Shown: one piece after another, positions 12,601 through 24,600 of the stretch
Position numbering within the stretch: position 1 is the stretch's first letter
Layout: every line of letters begins with the position of its first letter
NCBI RefSeq assembly: GCF_000003815.2
Contig: NC_049980.1
Coordinates: 3,932,497-3,996,496, forward strand
From: Branchiostoma floridae
Lineage: Eukaryota; Chordata; Leptocardii; Amphioxiformes; Branchiostomatidae
Direction of reading: 5' to 3'
DNA length: 64,000 nucleotides
The notes under the pieces: model-generated
Database searches by the model: none
Told to the model about the DNA's origin: nothing
Seen by the model: only the letters and a program-made list of their open reading frames with translations
Program-made: the position numbers and the translations under genes

Positions 12601-15600
12601 TTCTCCTCAGGTACATTGTATTTAGCCCGTATAATTCAATTAGAGGGTAAAATGGGGGGTTTAGTAAATACTGAATATTTTTTGGTGGTTACGTGACAAC
12701 GAATCCTTTACAGTTAACTGTGAAAAAGGAAGCATTTTTATGTTCTAAAATTGTTACCTTTTAGAACATATTACCCAATTCTAGAGTGTAGAGCTCCTTT
12801 AAGATACAATAAAAAGCGTCTTGGTCCCAAAAGTTTGTTAAGAATGGGACTGCAAACCCAAAGTACAAGTAAAAAGATTATTCCTAGCTTACTTGCTACA
12901 CCTGTACATTTTGAACATGTACAGACCTGCCTACTCTTACTCACCAAATTGCTCGTCTTTTATGTAACAATAAACCCACAGCTAAAGCACCTGGACATCA
13001 ATCATTCTTTTATGGTAATATCCGAGACGTGACTCATGTGGTAATGACTAAAAATTGCTATAAACTGTGTGACACTTTATTATATGACTGTTGACCATTT
13101 TTTAATAGTATTTTAAATAACTCTCTGCAGTCTCTATTTTGCCATTTGATTTTCAAGATTGCATAAGAAAAATGAAACAAGCTGCAATTTAACTGAATGT
13201 AAACAAAAGTTTAACTTTAATACAGCGCAAAATCCGCACATAATTTGCTAAGCTGTACACAGCCTACGTCAAATCTTGCATGACCTAATTATAATGGGTA
13301 TGACATTATACCAGTGTGTACTTCTGATAGGGTATTGTGTATACCGAACAATAGAATCTTTATTTTTGTACTTTTGCATCCTCTTCTTTGACTAAGGGGA
13401 AAAACTTTGGAGTTCAGCATTTAGCCTTTTTCGCTGTTATTTTTTTTCTTCAACTTACTGTATTTTTTCTCACTATGCAGCTGATTTTGCAATTTACTGT
13501 CTGGTAGAAAACTTTTTTTTCTTTGAAATGGCCAAAAGTTGACGGGCGTGCAGATGTGATCCATATAATGAAATCTACATGGCCTAACAGGAAACATAAC
13601 CTTATTGTCCTAAGCCATGGCGTTCCTTTGACTGGCAGAAAATGAGCGAACGCCCTTACGGTTGGTTAGGGTTTCCCCCGAAGGGAAGCAGGATGAATTG
13701 ACGCAGAAAACACAATCCGATCCCCTAATCCAGGCATGGCGCCCGTGCTTGCGTCACGTTTGCGGGTTACCACGGTTACGCTCAGTAACGTTTGATAGCT
13801 GCAGTAAGCGGGTTGAGCGTAGCAGAGCTACAGAAAGTCGATGTTGATTAGAAATGTAGCCCCTATTTTTGGGTTCTAAGGAGGATTTACCCAGTCCAAA
13901 TAGGGAGTACTGTAAAATGTGTTGTTTTTTGAGAGGAAGGCCACACCAATTAAACCTGTTGGTTCTCAGATTTTTAAAAAAAGTTTCAAAAAGCCTGCAA
14001 TGGAAAAACATAATGATATTGAAGACTGAGGACCAGTTTTTGTGCCTTAGTGCACTTAAAGCCCCCATGCAACGGCCTATGCGACTTTTGAGAAATAAAT
14101 GAGGCTAACCATGTGTAACACGGAAATAAAGTCCTTTTGATGAAGCGCCGCCTATTTTGCACGCACAAAGCAAAAACTGCACCTCCGGCTCACATTTCTC
14201 AAAAGTGCGGCTGGACCGGAAGTGACGTCACACGGGGCATTCCCGGGATGGAACAACATTTGCAGACAACAATATTAGCCACTGCGCTACCTTTTACTTT
14301 CTTCCCCGTCGGTAAATTCCGTCATGATGTAATTTTGACTGAAACGGTGAAACGTAGTGTAACTTTTGGTTTTAGTACGTCTGCCTGAGACTGTAAAAGG
14401 CGACTGAGGGATGAGACCTCGCTTTATTGAAGTTCGGCAGAGGTCAAATACAAAGTTTGAGCGCAGCGTTGTAGCTAGATACCTATTCATGCCTCTGTGG
14501 GGAGCATTTTTCGGAAAACCTGTTTTATGGTGGCCGCAAAGGTCAGTAAGGAGATAGCAGGTGGGCTCAGCTACAGCCGACCGCCCTCCCAGATAATTTG
14601 GAGGCCAGGCCGAGCTCGGCGGTGGAAGCTTGTGGAAGCGGAAAGCTGGCGTCGTCTGCTAAACCGAACAAGTTCAGTCGCAGTTCATAAACTGAACAAG
14701 CAACGGGTAGGTGAAATCCATCTTCCGACAAAATAATTTAGGGCTTTGGGAAAATCTAAAAATATATGAAATAAGATATGGACGTGTGTTGTTTTTTTTG
14801 ACGAACGTGTAACGTTACAAGCCTTTATTTATGTTTACGTAAATTATTACGGGGAGGGGGGCACCGACAAAAGACGTAAATTTTGTTGCGTTAGATCTAA
14901 GTGCGGACTTGAAGTAATTACTAAGGAATGACTTCTATTGTCATCATATTTTCTGTTTTCCAACTGTTACATGTGGACTTAAGCTATGACCTGTTGCCTG
15001 TCAATTTTGTTCTCGTAGCTGCAAGTAGACAGGTGTAACGTTACTGTATTTACAGAATATAAATTACATTGCAATATATGAGTTGAAGAGGTCATCAAGT
15101 TAAGATTAAGTATTGTTTGTTTTGTTTTGTGTGACAAAGTGATTTTGTAACTGCTATATAACAAAATATAAAATTGCAATAAAATGACTATCACCAACTA
15201 ATTCTTCAAGGGAATGAATCACAAATAGGGGCAAGGGACACTGGTGAAATGTTTGTGAACTTCACACATCAACATCTACATTTTCTAATTCTAGTAAAAT
15301 TGTTATCTTTTTGTTAGCCGACATAACTCATGTATTTATTCTTTATTTCTGGCACTAATAGGCCCATAGCAAGAGCAGAATGTACAATATAAACAACAGA
15401 TACATTTAAAAGATATACATGATAATAGATATTCATGTTATTAATTTTGTAAGGTCAGATGTATAATTGATCATCATTGCATCAAGATATTTCAAAGTAG
15501 CACTGCACTGTAAGAAATATGATATACAGTGAACTCTAAGATTACATACCATTCTTTCCTCTTGATGACTTTGTGACAAATGTTTGTTTCATTGCACTGT

Positions 15601-18600
15601 CAAAATTCCCAAGTACCTTTGCCTCAATATTTATATAAATATTTTTGCATAAATATTTATAATATTTCTAAGTGCAGCAGTTTAAAAAGCCTCACCAACA
15701 AATTGTACTGTTATACTAAATGATAAGCATTTCGCTTATCTTTTCACTTCTGTACTACAAGAACTCAGGCTGCCCTTGTGATGATGGACATGGGGGTTTA
15801 ATGCACACTGGAGCGATGGCATGGAAGAGGAGAGAGGAAGAATAGAATAGTATTCTCCAACAGAAGAGGAGTTGTTAGAGGCTAGAAGGTTGGTTAGCCG
15901 TCATTTTTATGTTTCCAATGTGCAATTGTATGCCGAAGCACATACCATTCTATGATACTACTCAATATCTAATAAAGTCCCCTCTCTTATGAACTAAAAG
16001 ATCTGTTGCTTTTCTCACTGTAGCTACAATAGTGACTTTCAACATGCAAATTTTCAATTGCCATATTCTTGGGTCCATGTGCAAGCTTATTCCTTGTTAT
16101 TTACAGATACATGTAATGAGGACATGGAGTGTAAAATCTATGTGCCAGAGGAGCCACCACCATCAAAAGAAAAGAACACATCTTTGAGTCAGACTTCTTC
16201 ATCTCTTCTCCCTCTGCATTATGTGTGATAGTGGGCAGCTCAAGTTACACCTGGGACATGCTGGCTCAATTCTTCAGGTCACTCAGTTTTGCACATTGTG
16301 CAAACATATATATATATATATAAATCATGGTGCAGCCAGCCATGTAATGGCAACACACGCATGTTGAGTCTTTTAATATGAGAAATGTATATAGTCTATC
16401 ATGTCACATAATAGAAAACCAGGGATTTATGTAATCAAGATATACACAAACTGTAATGCCCTTGACATAATCATTTTCATTGTTTAAAAAGTGTCTGTTT
16501 TAGGTAAAAGCTTACAGCATATGTAAATGACAATAATGTACATGTCAACATGTCTTCTTTAATGTCAACAAGGGTATCCATACCCTTGGAAATAGAAATT
16601 GTGTCATTCTTTTGAACTGGGTGCTGAAGTTTCTCAACACAATTGTATAGAGCCTGGTCAAATCTTGCTTTACAGCAGCCCATCCAACATTTGTCAGCCT
16701 CTGGTCAGGTGCAGCCCAGGCAGCAGAGTTTGTGTCACACAGACTAATTTATATATAGGTATGATCATTTCCATAGTGACCAGTAATTACTCATTAGGTG
16801 CACCCTGACTTGGTTTGTACTGATAGTGAAATTTTGCACATTGCAACAATTTTTACATCCAAGGAGGACTTTGGTACTATCCCAGAATTGTCCAATACAC
16901 GCTCCACAATACACATTTCCATTGATGGAAATACTCACAAATGGAGCCCAAACTTCACCAAACTGCTGTGTTTTTCTGAAAACACTATTGATTGATGATA
17001 TTTTACATATTGTGCATGAGAAAATCAAAATGCACCAATAAGCACCCATGGGAAAATAAAGAAAATGATATATGATATTGTTTTGGTAATAATTGTCAAC
17101 AAATATTTTATTTACAACTATTCTAATTGGCTGGTGTGTTGAAGTGTTGCCCCCTTTCAGTTTGTAAGGGGTGAGCACTAAACCTTAGTTTTGTTATGCT
17201 ATTTCTAAAGCATTTGAAACATGTACATGTCTTTCAGAGTGTTCTTTAATTCCAAACAAAAATAATTTCTTTGGATAATTGCATCTGTGCTAGAACTAAT
17301 TCCAAATGAAAACATTATTATTGAACAGGTAGTGAGTGAGTGAGTGTGACACATTCCTATTTTTTGTAGCTGCTTGACATTGTATATTTTATATCTATTA
17401 TTACAATTATCATACAATGAAGTGCTTGAAATTGATTAAGGGGATAAGTGCCCTGATGTGCTTAACTTCAAAAGATTGGTGCATGGAAATCATTTGGGGT
17501 GCATGACATGATACAGAGTAGAATGTCAGAAAAAATAACCAACCTTACTGGCTTGAATAGGAAATTCTGTAGTCAATATTCTGAACAGGTCCTACACATG
17601 ATGTACAACAAAGAATCTATACACTGATTATCTTTGACTTTAAAGGTAATGTACACAAATATTCTGTATCAACATTTGTATATGTAATGTATAGAAGTTT
17701 GAGTATAAAGCTGCATTTGTACTTGATGAAAAATGCCCATCCTGTAATACATGTATGTAATGCTACAGTACAATAAAGTCAATTGATTGCTTGGGTATTT
17801 GATTTATGATGCTTGTTTGAGTGACAGCTTACTTACGAGTTGCACCTTGGCTGGGCCTATACTCTTGTTGGCACTGCTAAATTTTAAGCACACTGTTTGT
17901 TTGTTTGTTTGTTGTAGCACCACAGTATCTATTAAACACAAAACTGAAACCCAGCAGCAGTTGGTATATGGTATAATTTAAACAATGAATGATGCAGTAA
18001 ATCCACAAATAACACAGGATTTGTTAAACTTTCACCTTTTTTATAATTCAAATTTCAAATAAGCACAGAAAATAACCTGGAATAATCATATAATTTATTG
18101 TTTTCTTTATTGCATTGGACAATCCGATGCGGGGGCGGTGTTAAAAAGAAACAAAAATGGCTCTCAACTTCAAGTATATAAATTTGTACTGCCCGATCCG
18201 AGTACGAAACTGTTCCGAAGGTTGGTGGGAGGAGGCCCTAGGGCACCATAACACCAGGTACAAAGAAAAATACGGACCAAATAAGGCCCCAAATCAAGTT
18301 GACTTCAAACACATTTTGTCAAGGCACCGATTTCATCAAGATTCAAGGAGGTTTTATAACATAAAACTTGCAACAAAAATCTGCTGCGAAACAAACCCTG
18401 ACGTGGGAGGGCGTTCGCTACACACCGGGGTACCCGCTCCTCATTTCTGCCATTTTCCCGATTTCCCGTCGCTGTCAGCGTCTCCTGCGCCTGGCTGGAA
18501 CTTATAGGGCCAAAACGGCCCGATAATAATGGCCTGAGATCGTCCTGTGCTCGCGCGCGGCGTCACTTCCCGCAGCATAATTGCCCGCTGCACACGCTGG

Positions 18601-21600
18601 TCCGCGTCCGGCATTATACTAGGCCCGCCTTCTTGGTGGGCGTACCCCGTGTGACGTCACACGGCGTTCTCCACCAAATCAGCCGGCCTGTGAAACCCGA
18701 TACGTTTGGCGCGCTGTGATCAAAACGGCCCCGCGATGGGTGCCGCGGTGCCTATTGCTAATGACTACCACCGACAGTCTTACAAATGAAGCAAGAAAAT
18801 CAAACTTTTCAAACCCGTTGCACTGGGGCTTTAATTTTATGGGGGAGATACAGTCATATTTTCCTCCTTTCACTCTAGCTTTATGATGTCCTCATGCTAT
18901 ATTTTCACTTTTAAAAATCCGAGAAAAAAGAAATTCAATTGGTAAGTCTTAAGATCTCAGCAATTGTCGACTTAGAGTTTGATTGCCTTAAAACATGTTT
19001 TATGACCTCAAGCATACTTTAAAAATCAGAATTTTAGTCAGAAGTATTTTTGTGAGCTTTAATTTCTAAGGAGATGTGTACAGTTTGACTTTTGCAGGAA
19101 AAAAACTTACTTTACAGACAAAATACTAGAAAGCCAACAATTTTTGCAAAAAAGCAGAATGTTTTCTTGTAACCTTTTGTCAAGACAATACCATTTTATA
19201 CTATTAGGCTTCCCCAATAGTATTGTGTGCTAGTAAAATGAAAATAAACATACTACATCTTCTTGTTTTTGGACCAGGCCATTTACATATTTTTGAAACC
19301 ATTAGACCTCGATTGGCTGTTGACAGAGAAAGAAGAAAAGAACACACCAGCAAAAACAATATGTTTTTTCAATATCGAGTAAAACATAATAACCAGTTTT
19401 CAATTTGGCAAGCCTAAAGAATATAAGCTTACACGCAAACTCGCTCGCTCCGTTTTATCGTTTTGGCTATAGGTATCACTAATCACATCTTGCTGAATTC
19501 AGCAATAAAGTATTTCAAGCCATGACGCGCATCGAAGGGTAAATATCCGTTCACAGGAGGTAAAGAATGGAGTTGAAGGGTGACCTATAAAGTCGCAGGA
19601 CGTGTGATTGGATTAGTATCAGGGTGTAAATTATTCAGACATGTCCCAGCAGAGAGGGAGGAATTCAGCTGCAGGTGTGAGCTTGGGGTGGACTGGTCCA
19701 TTGAAGAAATCCCCATGGGGGTGTCCAGTTTAATGGCTGTAGAGTAGATAATAACAGGGTTGTAGAGGGATCAATACGAAAATGGGAGGAAGTGGTATAG
19801 TCCTACCAGTGCCTGTCCTTGGTACTGAGACCTTAGTTATGCTTCGGCCACACTGATTTGATTTTATAACTAAACTTTGCTGGAGACCTGAAATCTATTG
19901 CACAGGGTGAAAAAAAATCCAACAAAAATAGCTACTAAACCATAGGACTAAACATCCAGTCCATTTTATCTGATGCTTGGTTTATCTTATTTTCACCTTC
20001 AATAAGGCTGTAAGAGACAATTGTTGCCATTTTGATAATGTTTTTATTGCCAGTTTTTGTTTAAAGAGGGTAACAAGGGCACTGTGTTTCCATGCCCTGA
20101 CCATGTGCCCCTTACACTGGAAAGCATATCCTTTGGCAAGCATAAACTTATGATTGACCAGAGATGCTATTGGGTGACATATGGCCACATTTTAAAAATC
20201 TTTTTTTAGAACAGGCAAAAATCAATGCACGCGCTGATGTCATCCATAAAATGTTTCTCTTCTTTTTTTTTCTTCCATTCCAAACAAATAAGGTCAATGA
20301 ACTCGACCAGAAGGGCTGTCTCCACAGTTACTGAAGATGTAGCAAAGAACCATACTTCCTCTTCTTCTCAGGTCATCCCTTCTGTTAAACTGTCCCACTC
20401 AAGAACCCCATGCACACCCTTCCTTTTGGGGGGGGGGGGGCTTGGGGGGGTCAGAGCTTCTAGGTCTCGCTTGGTGTAAGGTTCAGGCAGGAGAGGGTAG
20501 GTGAGAAGGTGTCAAAAACCATGTGGATGTATTATACACCTATCCTCCCCCCATTCTTTCTGGTTAGATTGAACAGTCCATCCAGACCGATGATGTGAGT
20601 CATTGTTCTGTCAGTGCCCTTTGTTTAGACTCCTTCTACCTGAAAGTCCAATCAGAGTGTGGTTTCGTCTGACTCACAACATCACAGTGTTTTCCTTTAC
20701 ACTGATTCAAATACATTTTTAGCAAAAGTCGATCATTTGAGATGTCTTCTCCAACAAGAGGGGCCATTAAGAGAGCTATTAGGACATTTGTTTGTTTAAA
20801 CCTTTTTTATTCATGAAGGCTCAAATCGGCCTGCAGGCCACTTTTAATAAAGGTCAAGAGGGAAGAGGCAAGTGTCAGACAAAGTATATGTTTCCTATTT
20901 GTATTTCAAAGCTGCAGTATTCACTCAATTTTTATATGGTCAGAAGTCCATAGTCAGGCTGTAGAATAAATATTATTGAATATAATAGAGGTATTGTATT
21001 GGCATAAAAGTTTGGGTGTTTGGCTCTGGATACAGTAGTCTAGGGTTCAAATCTCCAGGGATGCCACCAATATTATGCCCTTGGCAGTTTACAAAATTCC
21101 TTTGACTTCACTCAAAGGATTACCAAGCTATATAGTTAAGGATATTCCTGTGATGAAAAGTTTATCGGAGGTCCCATATTTGAGGAGAGCCACACTCTGA
21201 GCATATTGAAGGACCCACCAAATGTACCAAAGAGAGTATAGGACCATCCTGATTTGATTGAATCAAATAAAACTGTCCATATATGCAACTTTTTGTTCAA
21301 TATAATATGGTGTTTAAATACTTAAAACAGTTTATCTTGAGTATGCAATATAAACAAATAGAATAAATCTTGAGTTGGTTGCAGCTAGAGCAAAACATTG
21401 TATAAGCAACAAGTGCCTGGTTGTTCTTTTCTCTTGTCTATGTTAAGTGCAAATAATCTTCTATTATTTTCTTTTTAATTTTGCTTTGCCATGTCCATGG
21501 TGCTTTATGTGATGTAAATATGGCCCATTTCATTCTTTTCCCCCTTTTACTCCTAGGTTTCAGTGCACTTTTCCTTGGAGATAAACGGTGTATGAATGTT

Positions 21601-24600
21601 TCCTCTTTCCTGTTTTTATTTTGTTTGGTTCTTCTCCCTCTCTTTCTTCTATTTCTTCTGAACCAAAGTATTGATCCTTGTTTAGTAGGCTTAGAGCCCT
21701 AGTTGTTGATAATTGGTATTTTGTGTGTGTCCTTGGTGCTGAATACTGTGTGCCCTAGGGTCCCATTCTGTCTGTCCTTTAACCTCCATTTCTCAGTGTT
21801 CTGTTCTTGTCCTTGGTACTGAATGCTATTTGCCCCGCAGGTCTCATTCTGTCTGTCCTTCAACCTCCAACTCTCAATGTACTGTTCCTGTCTTTTGTGC
21901 TGAATGCTGTTTGCCCCTGGTGTCCCATTCTGTCTGTCCTTTAACCTCCAGTTCTCATTGTACTGTTCCTGTCCTTAGTGCTAAATGCTTTGTGCCCCAT
22001 GGGTCTCATTCTGTCTGTCCTTTAACCTCCATTTCTCAGTGTACTGTTCCTGTCCTTGGTACTGAATGCTGTGTCCTCCTGTTGTCCCTTTCTATCTGTC
22101 TTTTAACCTCCAGTTTTTAGTGTTCTGTTCCTGTCCTTGGTGATAAATGCTGTGTGCCCCTGGTGTCCCATTCTGTCTCTCCTTTAACCTCAAGTTCTGA
22201 GTAAAATGTTCCTGTCCTTGGTGCTGAATGATGTGTGCCACTGTAGTCCCAGTCTGTCTGTCCTTTAACCTCCAGTTCTCAGTGCACTGTTCCTGTCCTT
22301 GGTACTGAATGCTGTTTTTCCCTGGTGTCCCATTCTGACTATGCTATCAACTCCAGTTTTCGGTGTTCTGTCCCTGTCCTTGGTGCTAAATGCTGTATGC
22401 CCTTGGGTCGCATTCTGACTGTCCTTTAACCTCCAGTTCTCAGTGTACTGTTCCTGTCCTTGGTGCTAAATACTGTGTGAAAGACTACTTTTATTTTTAC
22501 TTTTATTCACTTCAGCCATTCCTTCTATTTTGTTTCTACATCTGATGAAGTAAATTGATGCCATGATTGGAGGGTTAAAGGGCCCTAGATGTTGACAATA
22601 ATGTGTCCTCTTCTTGGTGCTGATTGTTGTGTGCCCCTGCAGTGCTATTTGGTATTCCCTTGACATCATCTTTGGTTCTATGCCCTCAATAATTATGAGA
22701 CACTAGGTGCTTTTGTAGTTCCAAGGACTTAAATTTCTAACAATAAAGCTACTTCCGAGTCTGTTTATTGTTTTATAGACTGTCTTGCCTCGGAAATTGA
22801 AAAATACATATCTACTTGTGTCACATTTTGTATTCAACTTGAGGGGACTCTATCAAGTTTGAAATGAATTTCATATATTCAAAGACTAAAACATTAGTTA
22901 TTTTTGAATTTGTAACTGACATTGAATGTGACATTTAATTTGAGGTATGTAGTGCTTGTCATGTTGACCTTGTGCTATCTAAAATTTTGAAGCATCTTTG
23001 TCACAATTTTGCTTGTATTTCATACCTTTGAAAACACTTGATTGCATAATAACACACAAGGTTTGTACTGAACAGTACAAGCTGCATACCCTGACATATA
23101 AATTTTTATTCACTCACACTGGGAAGAAGTCCTACTCTTTTGGGTTCTTTTGTGTGCTTGAGTTGAGGCTCTCCTCAAACACAGGAGTTCCATTTCATAT
23201 CCTACCCCAAAACCCCAGCTGAATCTGAAGCTCTCGTATTCCTAGTGGGAAATTTTGTGTTAAGTACAATTCCTTATGGCACAACATTAGGGCATGTCAG
23301 GGTAATTGAACCCAGGACCTGCGGGTTCCCCACTAAACACCCTATCATTATGCCATGCAAGGCCACAATTATAGTGATGAGACTTGGAGGAATTTACTGG
23401 CATAGTAGGAAGAAGTTTGACTCTAGTATTTGTATTCAAAGAAGAATTTGTATGGCCATTGGCAATCAGTTAGCATCTAAGCTTGACCCTCTCTTCCACA
23501 GGCAAAACGTTGCATCCCGGTCCCTTTTTTACCGGTATTTCCATGGCCATTGCTCCAATGATCTCATACTTCTTATCCTTTCAGTGCATCACTAGGTTTT
23601 TTTCAAACTCACATTGCTATACTGTTCAATTGCTGGTTTTCAAGTCTTTCTAGAGTAACAGTTTCTTTTCCCAGACAGCCAAATTATGGAATCTTTTGAC
23701 AATAACTGCTTCCCTCCTGTCTACAACTTATCAGCCTTCAAAACAAATGTCCACTGCTATGTCTGTGTGCATTTATTTCTAACTTCTTAGTTCATTGTCT
23801 TGAAGTGGTCTAATGGCCTGAATAATCCCATTGAAAAAAATATAGGTGAAAAGTAATACTGTAAATGCATTTAATTTTAAGTTCACGGAGATTTAATTTC
23901 GTGGTAGCGGGAAAAAGGATTTTTCGCGGTGGTTTTAAGTTTGCGGTAGCACCATGCCCCGTAGTGTCTTACTGCCATGGAAAAATGTTTGCGGTGGTTT
24001 AAAGTTATCGGTGAAGTGACCACCGTGAAAACCGCAAACATTAAACCACCGCGAAAGTTTCTGCATTTACAGTATCTAGCGGCTATAACTGTAAGAGTCC
24101 TTGGGCTGTCATCATGTGCTACCTGTGACCTCATTACCGCATGATTGCCCATGTGATAGTAGACGGGGGATACCTGTGATGACCAGAGCTCACCTAGTGT
24201 ACCATAGCCGCTTAGGCCATGTTGTTTTAATCATATGGTTGACATCCACATGCACATTGATTTTTAGCCATTTAAGAAATTCAACTATGCAGTATACTGT
24301 GAATTGTACAAGGCAGCTTTAAAACGAGCATATGTATGTTGTGGATTGCAAAAAAAATGTTGAGAAATGGATACTATTGTCAAAAAATAACAAATTTCAA
24401 GGTCAACGAAGATAGGACAGAACAAAAACTGTATTGTTCTGTATTTCATACTGTATGTCATTTCTTAAACCTGCCTGAGCACTTGGATTTCAAGATATCT
24501 TTTGATATAATAGTGAAAATATTAGCGTCTGATGCATTTCAGTTCAATATTCTTAAACTGTAATCATTAAGTTTGTTTTCAGATTTTGGCAGAAGTAGCC

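Larger units (their letters stand above)
13939..18948. mobile_element. Possible 5-kb element with about 300-bp inverted terminal arms (GGCCACACC family)
   Basis: The left end at 13939 (GGCCACACCAATTAAACCTG) is mirrored by a decayed inverse at 18931-18948. Both arms contain, at matching depth (about 283 and 297 bp from the ends), the palindromic GTGACGTCACAC followed inward by CGGGG. Both also share an inverse AAAGCCCC...GCAACGG block. The interior is mostly AT-rich with no recognisable transposase, and the GGCC ends are weak on the right. It could instead be two independent copies in opposite orientation. Confidence 0.45.

Noticed and set aside
12751-13032. 93-codon frame in intron 2
   Set aside because: AT-rich, no recognisable domain and no conserved splice signals; consistent with chance.
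21830-22120. 96-codon Cys/Ser-rich frame
   Set aside because: Produced by the 81-bp tandem array; neighbouring units contain stops in the same frame.
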